From assembly GCF_964355755.1 (NCBI RefSeq), contig NC_092673.1, positions 22,263,001-22,327,000 on the forward strand: a DNA stretch of 64,000 nucleotides, in the 5' to 3' direction. The notes under the pieces were generated by a model that ran no database searches, was not told where the DNA came from, and saw only the letters and a list, made by a program, of their open reading frames with translations. This document shows, piece by piece, positions 1 through 11,249 of this stretch (within the stretch, counting starts at the first letter, position 1; each line of letters opens with the position of its first letter). Position numbers and translations under genes: made by a program. The stretch comes from Antedon mediterranea (Eukaryota; Echinodermata; Crinoidea; Comatulida; Antedonidae).

Positions 1-230
1 TAATACAAATTTGGATATAAATATTGTAGTGTCTACAGTACATTAAAAACAATTCTACTGTAATTAATTTTCATATTTAAACTTAAGTGTGGAGCGTCTT
101 TACCATTTTATAAAAAGGCATCTATTATTTTTTTTAAGCGCTATGTAAGCAACATATATTACATTTTTACCAATTTAAAAATAGAAAGTTTACAGTTAAA
201 TAATGTAATGTTAACATATTACAATTTTAG

Positions 231-3200
231 GAAATTGGAGACTTATGACAGAACAGTTGGCAAAACGTACCAATTCAAAACATGAAAGGGCAATGAATGG
301 ACTTGTCATTAGGCAAAGACTTTTGGTGAGTTAAAACCTTTTTTTTAAAATCTTTTTACACTTTTAAATTTAAAAACATGAAATAATATACAAATAATGA
401 ATGAGTGTAATGGTGCAAATAATGGCATGAGATGAATGATGAAAGGTTCAATAGTGCATACTTTTGCACGCCATGTAACCCACAATCGTCCAATCAAATG
501 TTCACGAGTTGAATGGGGAGAATATTTCGTTTTTTTCGTTCATTAGTTGAATAATCGACTGCTCCACCTTGTTAAATTGACCCGTCAATCTCTCATCAAA
601 TGAAACATTCTCTCCATTCAATGAATACAAAACATCCATTTTTTGTTTTAGAATTAATACACCTACTGTTCTAAAATTTAGTTTGAAATAAATAGTTGAT
701 TTTTAAAACTAATATAAGATTTTTTTGTAGGAGGTACAAATAAACAGATTTAAAAATAAAATAGAGGAAAATGCCGAAGGGGATGAAGTAAAAGTTGAAA
801 TCAAAGAGGAAGACGGGAGTTTGTCAAAGGAAATGTGTGAATGGATGAGGAAATATATCAACCATTTAAAGAAGAAGTTGGTCGGGAAAAAACAGATTAT
901 GGTAAATTATCATCATAGATGATCAGTGTTTTTGTACTGGAAATGTTGGTAGTGGTTGGAATTTTGGTGGTAGTTGGAGTGTTGGAATAATAGGAGTGTT
1001 GGTATTAGTTGGAGTGTTGGTATTAGTAGGAGTTTTGGTATTAGTAGGAGTTTTGGTATTAGTAGGAGTGTTGGTATTTGTAGGAGTGTTGGTATTAGTA
1101 GGAGTGTTGGTATTAGTAGGAGTGTTGGTAGTCGTTGGAGTGTTGGTATTAGTAGGAGTGTTGGTATTAGTAGGAGTGTTGGTAGTCGTTGGAGTGTTGA
1201 TATTAGTAGGAGTGTTGGTAGTGGTTTGAGTTTTGGTATTAGTTTGAGTGTTGGTATTAGTAGGAGTTTTGGTATTAGTAGGAGTTTTGGTATTAATTGG
1301 AGTGTTGGTATTAGTAGGAGTGTTGGTATTAGTAGGAGTGTTGGTATTAGTTGGAGTGTTGGTATTTGTAGGAGTGTTGGTATTTGTAGGAGTGTTGGTA
1401 TTTGTAGGAGTTTTGGTATTAGTAGGAGTTTTGGTATTAGTTGGAGTGTTGGTATTAGTTGGAGTGTTGGTATTAGTAGGAGTGTTGGTATTAGTAGGAG
1501 TGTTGGTATTAGTTGGAGTGTTGGTATTAGTAGGAGTTTTGGTATTAGTAGGAGTGTTGGTATTTGTAGGAGTGTTGTTATTAGTAGGAGTGTTGGTATT
1601 AGTAGGAGTGTTGGTATTAGTAGGAGTGTTGGAGTGTTGGTATTAGTAGGAGTGTTGGTATTAGTAGGAGTGTTGGTAGTCGTTGGAGTGTTGGTATTAG
1701 TAGGAGTGTTGGTAGTGGTTTGAGTTTTGGTATTAGTTTGAGTGTTGGTATTAGTAGGAGTTTTGGTATTAGTTGGAGTTTGGTATTAGTAGGAGTTTTG
1801 GTATTAGTAGGAGTGTTGGTATTAGTAGGAGTGTTGGTATTAGTAGGAGTGTTGGTATTAGTTGGAGTGTTGGTATTTGTAGGAGTGTTGGTATTTGTAG
1901 GAGTGTTGGTATTAGTAGGAGTTTTGGTATTAGTTGGAGTTTGGTATTAGTAGGAGTTTTGGTATTAGTTGGAGTGTTGGTATTAGTTGGAGTGTTGGTA
2001 TTAGTAGGAGTGTTGGTATTAGGAGTGTTACAGGTAGTATTAGTTGGAGTGTTGGTATTAGTAGGAGTGTTGGTATTAGTAGGAGTGTTGGTATTAGTAG
2101 GAGTGTTGGTATTAGTTGGAGTGTTGGTATTAGTTGGAGTGTTGGTATTAGTTGGAGTGTTGGTATTAGTAGGAGTGTTGGTATTAGTAGGAGTGTTGGT
2201 ATTAGTAGGAGTGTTGGTATTAGTAGGAGTGTTGGTATTAGTTGGAGTTTTGGTATTAGTTGGAGTTTTGGTATTAGTTGGAGTGTTGGTATTAGTAGGA
2301 GTGTTGGTATTAATTTATATATTGATTAATAAATATATTGTAATTGATTGAATTGTTTCCATCATTTTATAGCAATTGATTGAAGAAAATAAATGGGATC
2401 AAGTTCCAAATGCAAACAAACTCCGTGAATGGTTCAGACGGAGTGAGATAGAACAGATATGCAAGGATCGAAATAAAGAAGGAAAACCCCACGTACTAAG
2501 AAGAAGAAGACCCAAAAAACGCAAATACAGCAGCACAGAGTCTGAGAACAGCAGCCAATCGGAGGACGAGGATGAGGAAGATGACTTTGAAGATGAAGAG
2601 GAGAAAGATGCAGGGGAACAGCTATCAAAACCAAAGACTTCACGGAAAGTAGGGAGGCCGAAAGGCACTTTAATGGACACCATTGTGGCAGCTCAGATCA
2701 AGCACTTGCTGAAACAATATGCTGGATTTGTGACTAGAGATAGACAGATGAAGATTTCAAAAGGTGCTCTAGCTAGAATTATAAATTTTCCCAATGCATG
2801 CCCTCTGTAGTTTCTGCATTACTGTAATAACGCATTCAGCTACCATAATGGTCTAAAATTATCTTCAGTAAAAGATTTTGCAAAATGAGATAACTTTAAA
2901 ATGTTTTGTTTTTTTTGTTGGCACTGATTGGTACAAAGAAGATGTTTATTCCAACCTAATTCCTCTCCTGCATTTTCACTTTATTGTTGTGTATCATTTT
3001 GATTTCAGCTCAAGAGACGCTTAGCAAAATACCAGAATTGAAAGTAAAACAATCAAGTTTGTCGGTGTACATTGCTCTGTTAAAAGTACGTCTTTCAAAA
3101 TTTAACAGCTACAAATATACTTTTGCCTAGGGAGTTTCTGAGTAAAATTATTAGGTGCCTGAAATAGTGGGCATACTACATTAGTATTTGTTGAGATGTC

Positions 3201-6200
3201 ACCAACTTATGCAGAAATGTTACAATTTAGAATGCAGCTTGGCCCATAGTGTTAACCATAAACTGTATATAGACAAAACAAACACTTAAAAACACCTAAC
3301 ATTATAAAGTAAATGTTTATTTAATATTTGCCACTTCTATTTTAAGTCAAAAATGGAACGGTAAAATGGCAAAACTCATGTTTTGGTACAGGAGATAGAC
3401 GGTGCAGTTGTGACTTTACTATTCTAGTCTAGTATTGACTGTTTTGTCAAATGTGCCAACAGTCTGAATCTGTAGAATCGTCACTAATAATCACATGAAC
3501 CAATCAAAGAGTATCCTCTTAATAGGATGTCCCAAAGGAGATGCTTTACTGTATTTAAAATGTAGATTATATTCTTTAAAGTATGTCCTTTCTTTCCAGG
3601 TCTTTCAGGTTGATATGAACACTACATCTTCTTACATACGACACATAACAAACAGACGAAAAGCTTTAACTTTATCCGACAAAGATTCACCAAAGAAAAC
3701 CGTTTCTAACACTGAAAACCGAGAAGTACCAGATACATCAATTGCAGCACCAGTGATGAGTTTGTCAAGTGTACAAACAAGATCACCTAGTGTACAGTCC
3801 CCACAATTTAGTCTTAATACCCATTTATCAACAGCAGCATTCCAAATGGGAATGGTACCGGCAACTTGGCTATTGCCAGGACAAACAGTTCAACCTGATG
3901 GAAATTTGTCACAACATAGTATGCAGCTTCCAAGCTTCCAAGCACCAATGTCACAAGTTCCAATGTCACCAGCAACTCAGCGATTACCAACTCTAGGACA
4001 AACAACACAGCCTGCAGGAAATTTGTCACAACATAGTAGTACTCCGCTACTAAGGTTCCAAGCTCTAATGTCACAAGTCCCAATGTCACCGGCATCTCAG
4101 CGATTACCAACTCTAGGAAAAACAACACAGCCTGCAGGAAATTTGTCACAACATAGTACCCAGCTACCAAGGTTCCAAGCTCCAATGTCACAAGTCCCAA
4201 TGTCGCTGGCAACTGAGAGATTACCAACTCTAGGACAAACAGCACAGCCTGCAGGAAACTTTTCACAACATAGTACCCAGCTACCAAGGTTCCAAGCTCC
4301 AATGTCACAAGTCCCGATGTCACCAGCAACTCAGCGATTAACAACTCCAGGACAAACAACACAGCCTGCAGGAAATTTGTCACAACATAGTACCCAGCTA
4401 CCAAGGTTCCAATCTCAAATGTCACCAATGTCACAAGCCCCAATGTCACCAGCAACTCAGCGATTACAAGCTCCAGGACAAACAACACAGCCTGCAAGAA
4501 ATATGTCACAACATAATTTATATAATATGCAGCTATTATCTCCTCAACATAATTCAACTGCATCGCAAACTCAATTCCGGTTGCCAGGTGTAGTCAACAT
4601 GCAAGGCCAAATGAGGCAGCTTAATCAAAATTTGTTACAGACTTTACCATTGAATGTTATCCAACGTTTTGCTGCATTGAGAAATCTTAACATTCAAACT
4701 CCAAATGCTGCGACATCTAATCCACAGCAAAAGGCATTGGTTACATCAAATTGTCCTGCCGTTACATCAATTTCCAGGACAGTAGGATGTACCTCTTCAA
4801 GTACATCTGAAACAAGCACCTTGACATCAACAGCCCCTCGACTGACTACAACAGCATCTCAAATATTGACAGAAGGAGCACAACCAAGAGAAGAAACACA
4901 AGATATCAGTTCTGGTAGTTCTGCTGCCATTTCGACAATGATGAATCCCTTGCCTACTACCATTGTTACATCACATGCACAGGGACATCAAACTAATACA
5001 TCACCACTACCAGCAAAGTCTATAGGCTTATCATCAGTACAGTTACCAAACTTGCCTGGAACAAATCTAGTACAGAATATCCTGCCAGATATGAACCAGT
5101 TCCAACCTCAAGGTAGTCAACTTTTTCAAACACTAATGCCAAATATCCTAGCTCAAGGCCTTTTACCTACAAACCCAGGAAATATTCTCCAGACATCCGG
5201 TGTAATAAATATACCAGGAAAGGGCTTTTTGGTACCTGTACAAAATTTCTGCTCAGTTCCACAGATGGGTTCAACACAATCTGCTGTGATCAACCCCTCT
5301 ACAAGACCTATAGCACAATCTGGTACACCATCATATGTACCTACTACAACATCTGCTGCAATTCCAAATTCTTTGAATGTTTCCTCACCACCTGCTGTAT
5401 CTTCTACACCAGTAACCACCAAAAATGTTGCGCCAATTGCTGGTAATGCAACTAAATCTGTAACGATTAACCTACCATACTATGAACGTTCATTGAAGAA
5501 AATGTCAAGAAAAATAACAACTGTTCCTGACGAGGGGAGAGAGTTTTCACACGAGATGTTGCTGATTGCATCACTACCAGAAGTGGAAAAAGTATCAGAA
5601 ACCAAATATATTGTGCCAACACGATATTTCAAATTGTTTGATTCTGGAGACATGGATTTATTACTGGCACGGAAGACATTCATAGCTGATAAAGACAACA
5701 ATTCTGGACCAAACACCAATCAGGTACAAACTAACTTACCTGAAACTTCATCAACAAAACAAAGTTGTAGTGCAAAATCTACAAACCAAAGTGTGTCCTC
5801 TGATTACCATGAAAGCCTTGTTCGGTTAATATTTAGGTCTCCTAAATATGATGAAGATAACATCTCTTTTGCGTGTGATGACCTTGGTTCACAGTATTTT
5901 ATAACCTGTGTTAAGGAGAAAAATGATAGCAGGAAATGTTCCTGGGTGAAAATAGATGTCCGGCCAATGACTATTGCAGATCATGGTAAAATTAATGCAT
6001 TTGTGTATAAGCCAGGGACACTAAGAAAAAACCCATTCACAGTGGTTATTCCCGATCTTGGAAAGTATAACGTTTATGAAAATATTTCATCAGTGATGGT
6101 TGATTCCTCTATTGCCTGTAGTATGTTACAAAAACAACGCCAAAAGCAGCAAAAACAGTTACCGTATCTTTCTCCAAACCCTGAAAGAATATCAGATTTT

Positions 6201-6662
6201 CTTGCAAATCATGATCGACCAGGAGCTAAAAAAAAAAGACCAAGACCTGAATTGGTCGTTTCTCAAAGCCAAATCTTTTCATCAGATGAGATAAGTAAAG
6301 CTAATAGTTTGATTTTTAGAATATTGGGAAACAATCCATCGTCTATGCAATTACTTCCCCCGAACTTAGCAAACGTAAAAGCTTTGATAAGTTTTAGATC
6401 ACATCGTAAAGAACTTATCAATCAGACCAAAGGTTGTATTATACCTAAACATGTACATCACCGGTTGAAGGATGCAAACGCCAATGTATTGGGAAACACT
6501 TCAACAGAAACAGAGACAACAGATTCAGAATGCGACAGTCAGAATGTGAAAGATGCATTACATGTTATTCGAAAAACACCGGAGTATAAACTATTCAATG
6601 CTAGATTTAGATCTTTATTTGCTTGGCCTACTATGCTCAGCAAAATTGAAAAAACAGGATAA
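231..6662 (+). CDS. Unrecognised AT-hook, Gln/Ser/Thr/Pro-rich nuclear-type protein, 3' part of a gene
   Basis: Coding exons that join in one frame are 231-325, 731-901, 2373-2763, 3009-3085 and 3600-6662 (stop TAA); the 5' end lies before the window. All junctions are AG/GT. The 2763 donor (AAAG|GTGCTC) is chosen because it restores the frame into 3009; reading through instead stops at 2810. The N-terminal part is charged and helical, followed by a basic run (RRRRPKKRKYS), a Ser/Asp/Glu-rich acidic tract and an AT-hook-like GRPKG motif. The last exon (about 1,020 aa) begins with roughly six imperfect repeats of about 39 aa, continues as low-complexity Q/S/T/P sequence, and ends in about 400 aa of more ordered sequence with a basic KKKRPRPE stretch. 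This composition suggests a chromatin or transcription protein in the nucleus (inference). I do not recognise the family. Exon structure is fairly sure; function is not. Confidence 0.7.
943..2312 (+). repeat. 18-bp minisatellite inside an intron
   Basis: About 75 tandem copies of an 18-bp unit close to GTTGGTATTAGTAGGAGT, with TAG/TTG and GTG/TTT variants and a few 9-bp or 12-bp slips (for example near 1630, 1780 and 2020-2040). It fills the intron between exons 731-901 and 2373-2763. The + strand has almost no C, so the array is strongly strand-biased. Because 18 is a multiple of 3, it throws up long open frames of the type VGVLVLVG or RSVGIS. These are artefacts of periodicity, not genes. 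Confidence 0.95.
3850..4515 (+). repeat. Coding tandem repeat of about 39 residues in the Q-rich exon
   Basis: About six consecutive copies of a unit running LPTLGQTTQPAGNLSQHS, then TQLPRFQAPMSQVPMSPAT. The units are in frame with the large 3' exon of the first gene. The first is the most divergent (PGQTVQPDGNLSQHS) and the last lengthens the MSPMSQ part. Nucleotide identity between the middle copies is high, suggesting recent unit exchange. Confidence 0.85.
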
Positions 6663-6960
6663 ATGGACCAATGGCTTACAGCAGGGGTAGTTCACATGGT
6701 GCTTGCTTCGGACACAATCATTTGTAAAGTAACAGTGCTGAAAAGCTTGCCTAATCTCTATGACATGGTAGAGAGATATTCTTGAAAATCATTGCGAGTC
6801 CACATTTTTTTTTCTAAAATTGTAATCATTAATCATTAAATTCTGGACAGTCCTATATTTGTAGTAAACAATTCAGATGCTATTTTTGTGTTTTGCATAA
6901 GTTTGTCTGAAAGTATTAGTATGATTTTTCATAGAAGTACCAGAAAACTATGTTGTTTTG

Positions 6961-6966
6961 AATAAA
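6961..6966 (+). terminator. Poly(A) signal AATAAA of the first gene
   Basis: Canonical AATAAA 299 bp after the stop codon at 6662, preceded by T-rich sequence. It is the first good signal downstream of the large exon, so it probably sets the 3' end. Confidence 0.6.
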
Positions 6967-6974
6967 TATTGAGG

Positions 6975-7900
6975 AAATCTTCACTACTTCGTCTTCCTTT
7001 TCTGTGTATTACTCTTGTGGCTCAAGTAATTGTTATTAATATTAGTCAGATGTTTACCCAACTCTGACGTAACTGTACTTTTTGCTAAGTATATATTCTT
7101 GATTATATTTATACTTGCTATTATTTTTTTTTATTTTTTAACCGGTTTTGTTTGTATATATCATTGTAGCATATGTAAAACAATCATTGCTTTAAATTAT
7201 AAAAAATGCTTAGCAAAAAGAGTCATGTTAACTTTTATTGAAGTTGAATTTTGATAATCAGTTTTCAAAATTAAAACCTAAGCAAATATTTTTAGAATTT
7301 TTTCTCAATTTATAGTAGTCTATAAGATAAGACCGCAATTAATGAATACAATCTTTTTACTTTTTAAATGTATATACTATATATATCTTGACTACAAAAA
7401 GATTGATAAATCCCTGACTATACCGCTCCTTCAAGTGAAAGTACCACCACATTATTTTGTGACGCCTACAAATTTGGGTAAATTATTGTAACACTCTGGC
7501 CACCCAGTAAATGAGAACACAACAAGAAAAGAAAAACATTGCGGGAAAAGTCAATCTCAAAAAGGGATAGCGAGTGTCCGTAAAAGAGAGATTAAAGATT
7601 ACTTTTAGAGTTGTTGATAGTGTTTTTAACATGCAAGTCTACACAAAAATGCATTTGAAGCTTCTAATTGTCCTTTACTGGATAAGTAAAGTAGTTAGTT
7701 GAGCCTAGCCTAGACAAATATAAAAATAGGCTAGGCCTAGGCTAGTTAGAGGTCTAAAAGTTAAAGGCCCTATCCTATAAAATGGGCCCTCTCAGCTCTG
7801 GGGAATCTAGGCCTTGGGCCTACTAGCTAGGCTTAAAAAGAGGCAAACTAATTAGGCCTAGCTACAAAAAGTAGACTAGGCTATGTGTATATAGGCAGGT
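6975..7900. other. Intergenic stretch, GGCCTA-rich toward its end
   Basis: No supported gene. About 7690-7890 is dense in CTAGGCCTA-like words, seen again at 16100-16450 and 49260-49380. The last part probably holds the POLE3 promoter and 5' leader. Confidence 0.5.
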
Positions 7901-8004
7901 AAGGTATGTATAGCTTAGGCTGCAACTTCTGCAGAAGCAGTCCACAGTGCAGCAGAGAGGAATTTGTTTTTTTAACATTCATTTTTAATTTTATGAAACA
8001 GAAA

Positions 8005-9847
8005 ATGGCAGAAAGACCTGAAGATCTGAATCTTCCATTGACAGTTATTAGCAAAATAATGAAAGGAGCGGTAAGTTACAAAAATTGTTGGATCATAGTT
8101 GGTATGTATTGATGTTGTTGCACCACCATCCATGTGACTTCTCGCTTAATTAAGAAATGTCTTTCCTGTCAACAATAGTTTGCCATAATTATAAATTTAT
8201 TTCTAAACAATTATAGTCATGGTCACATACCAGGAATGATGTCCAGTAAGAAAAGAAACCAATAATTAATCAAATATGTTTGTAAATTTTGGTGGTTCAC
8301 CTTTGGGGCACATTTTCATAACCTTGCATTTAAATTAATACATCATTGTATACAATTTCTGTGGAATTTTTGTATCATTTATAGGTACCTGAAGGTGTTA
8401 GTGTATCTAAAGAAGCTAGAAGTGCTGTGTCCAGGGCAGCCAGTGTGTTTGTTTTATATGCTACATCATGGTATCCTTTCACACATGTTCATAATCATAT
8501 TGAACACATTTTGTTACTTTTTGTTTCTGAACATAAAATTAATGGTTAGGTATTTATAAATTGCAAAAAACGCTGTGAAAAGTAAGTGAAGATGTTCAAG
8601 GAAAAGAGAGAAAGTGGAAGCCCATGCTAGCACCCAAAATGATGATACTTCCTTGTAAAGTTAGCGGGACGATTCAGCCCTGAGAAGATTCGGCTCTGGG
8701 ATGATTCGGCCTAGGACAATTAGGTCCTGAGACGATTTGGTCCACGTTTATATTTTATCAGCTTTGATATTTTATAAGCAGAATTTTTTTTTCCACAGAG
8801 ACTATAGGGTAGCAATTTATTTTTGGAAATACCAATAAAATATGTTATTAAATGATAGTTCAAAGACCTTTAAAAACTTTATAAATACCCAAAAAATGTA
8901 TATTAACAATCAATGGTTTTGACTAAAGTGAGACGTTTCAGCCCAAGAGTACCAAATCGTCCTCGTGAGCAGGCATTTCATATTAGTGTTAATTAAAAAG
9001 ATTGTAGAGGCAAGTGTGTTGCTAGTCATTACGGCTAATACTAGTAATGTTGAATGTGGAATTCCTCAGGCCTGAATACTGCATCTTTTTCTATTCTTAA
9101 CATACTCTAATTTAGTGCCAACAACTATGCATTGAAGGCAAAACGAAAAACAATGAATGCGTCTGATGTATTTGCTGCTATGAAGGACATGGAATTTGAT
9201 GAGTTTCTTGAACCTTTACAGCAGAGCTTAGAAGGTTTGTTCAGCAGATAGCTCCATTACCATCCATAATGATAATGATTTAGTTTTTCAACTGTACTAA
9301 AAAAGCAGGTGTACTTGCATTAACAATATTCACAGCATGCAGTAGCCTAAATTCAGTGTACTGTACTGCCTACTCAGCACTTAATTCCTGCACAATTACT
9401 GTACCATCACATGCTCTTTCCTTTTCAATTTTATGATTTAACTACTAAACTACAGATATGGAGTCAAAAAATCATTCTGTGTTTGAATGCTTAGAAAAAT
9501 ATGAACAAGTGCAGAATGGCTGTAAGACTAGTTTCCGTTTTATATTTTATTAATATTGCTAATTTGCTGGGAATTTTATAGTTTCTATGATTTCCTGTAA
9601 AACTTAAACGTACTATTATATGGCAACAATGTACATTTTCATTTTACCAGATTTCAAGAAAGAACAACAAGGTAAAAAGGTAGCTTCAGAAAAACGAAAG
9701 AAAAGTAAAACGGACTTAGAAAAATCGCAAGAGGAAGCCGGTGAGGAGGATGGCAATGAAAGTAAAGAGGCTGACGAAGAGGATGATGATGATGAGGAAG
9801 CAAGTGAAGAAAAGGTAGAAGAAACAAGGCCTGAGGAAAAGTCCTGA
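8005..9847 (+). CDS. POLE3: DNA polymerase epsilon subunit 3 (CHRAC-17), histone-fold protein
   Basis: Exons 8005-8070, 8385-8470, 9116-9234 and 9651-9847 join in frame to 155 aa (human protein 147 aa). The start [11 protein letters not shown] matches the family exactly, and the Kozak context AAAATGG is good. The histone fold follows: [25 protein letters not shown], then [26 protein letters not shown]. The C-terminal tail is KKEQQGKK, then a Lys/Glu/Asp-rich acidic end, as in known POLE3. The family pairs with POLE4 in DNA polymerase epsilon and with CHRAC15 in the CHRAC remodeller, binding double-stranded DNA in the nucleus. An extra in-frame exon may lie at 9456-9521. The gene stands alone between the unknown gene and RPL5. 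Confidence 0.95.
8640..8975. repeat. Degenerate 20-bp repeat / decayed inverted element in POLE3 intron 2
   Basis: Between about 8660 and 8740 a word like GACGATTCGGCCCTGAG recurs about four times with a period near 20 bp. Related sequence in opposite sense (AAATCGTCCTCGTGAG) occurs near 8945-8975. It looks like the remains of a terminal-repeat transposon; no coding content. Confidence 0.4.
9456..9521 (+). other. POLE3: Candidate 66-bp cassette exon of POLE3
   Basis: Flanked by TACAG on the left and GTAAGA on the right. It is 66 bp long with phase 1 at both ends, open in the frame of both neighbours, and would insert 22 residues ([16 protein letters not shown]...) between the histone fold and the KKEQQGKK tail. 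Skipping it gives the canonical POLE3 sequence, so inclusion is optional at best. Confidence 0.45.
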
Positions 9848-10602
9848 AACTAGGTCTTATGTTTAATGGGATGTTGCACTCAAATGTTTCCTTTAATTTT
9901 TTTCAAATGCATATATGGATGCTTGGAAGTGAACTGTCTTCAACTCCAATAAAATAAGACCAGAGATTACCCATATATGGTTCTTGTCAACATCTCTCAA
10001 AAACATTTTTGGTAGACACAAGATTTTAATCACCTGCACAAATGTCAAGGTTAAAAGGTCATAAATATGTGGCAACCTAGCTATTCTTAGACCCCCTACA
10101 TTATGCAAAGGACATTTCTTGAGAAACTTGTTGATGTGATGGTTCTATTTCCCATTGCCTAATGTGTAACATAAGCAATATTTGTAATATATCTTAATTA
10201 AAGGTAGATTAACCAACCATCATTAATTTGTGGGCAAAATCTGTATCTATCCCAAGCGGAAACATCCCATCTACTTCGCATTTTGTGTAAATGGTCATAA
10301 GAAATAACATAGATTCTATATTTTTATTACTGTTACCTTCGTCTGTGTACATTGGCCTAGTATATAGGGTATGTAATTGTAACTGTTGTTGTATGGTGTG
10401 CTATAATTGCTTCCACTAACTAGCCATATACTGTAACATTGTTTGTATGCCCTTAAGTAATATGTACAGAGTATTAGGAAGATTGGACTGGAGCTCAAAG
10501 AGTGTTCGATTTGTATGAATATATTCGACAGGCTTGTACCTGAACAGAAGCATACACAGTGATGTTGCAATGCAATATTTAACTACTGTATTTATATTCC
10601 AA

Positions 10603-10608
10603 AATAAA
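10603..10608 (+). terminator. Poly(A) signal AATAAA, likely distal POLE3 site
   Basis: AATAAA downstream of the POLE3 stop; another lies at 9948, only 100 bp after the stop. Two alternative 3' ends are plausible. Confidence 0.45.
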
Positions 10609-10624
10609 CATCAACCTTAATTTG

Positions 10625-11190
10625 ATTACATTCCTTTACTACATTGTCATTCTGTAAACGATTTTTACAGTATTAGCAATTTGTACAGTAATAAAACATT
10701 AAGAGTATATTATGCTTCATTTGCTGTGTATAGTATTGGTGTTACAATCTGTCCTCAAAACACAACATCCCATTTAAAAGAGCCACAACAATGGAACGAT
10801 GAGTCTTGAGTAACATATTAGACAACTTTTGTAGACCTAGTCAATTTGGAGATATTTGTGGACTCAAACCCACAACTTCAGAGGTCCAGTCCATACCATG
10901 TAGTAATCGTCGTAGGGGACATTTTCCAGGTGGTATTCATCCTAGTAACTGTCTGGGTAGTAGTTATACTAGCGTTAAATGTCCGTATGGTATATTGTAT
11001 ATAAGAATTCTAGTTATCCTAGGGGGTAGTTGTCCTAGGGTTAACATTTTAAGTTTATGGAAAAAAAACAGACAAAACTTATTCAGATCCAATTAGTTTC
11101 AATAGTACAAGTTACTTTATTTCAATGACACACTTGTTTTTTTAATGGACAATCATTAATAAACAGAGTTGGTTACTTTTATAAATAATT
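10625..11190. other. Intergenic gap between POLE3 and RPL5 3' ends
   Basis: Convergent gene ends. No supported coding exon or RNA gene. On the minus strand, AATAAA occurs at about 11196-11201 and 11112-11117 and could end RPL5. Confidence 0.5.
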
Positions 11191-11249
11191 TCCACTTTAT
11201 TCTATTGATGGTGTTCAATATAATTGAATTTAGTTGATATAGAGCCAAT

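Noticed and set aside
974-2351. Several long open frames of repeating VGVLVLVG or RSVGIS residues
   Set aside because: They are products of the 18-bp minisatellite, whose length is a multiple of three. They lie in an intron and have no independent signals.
3814-4563. A 249-aa open frame on the minus strand
   Set aside because: It is the antisense shadow of the coding 39-residue repeat in the plus-strand exon; it has the same periodicity and no domain.
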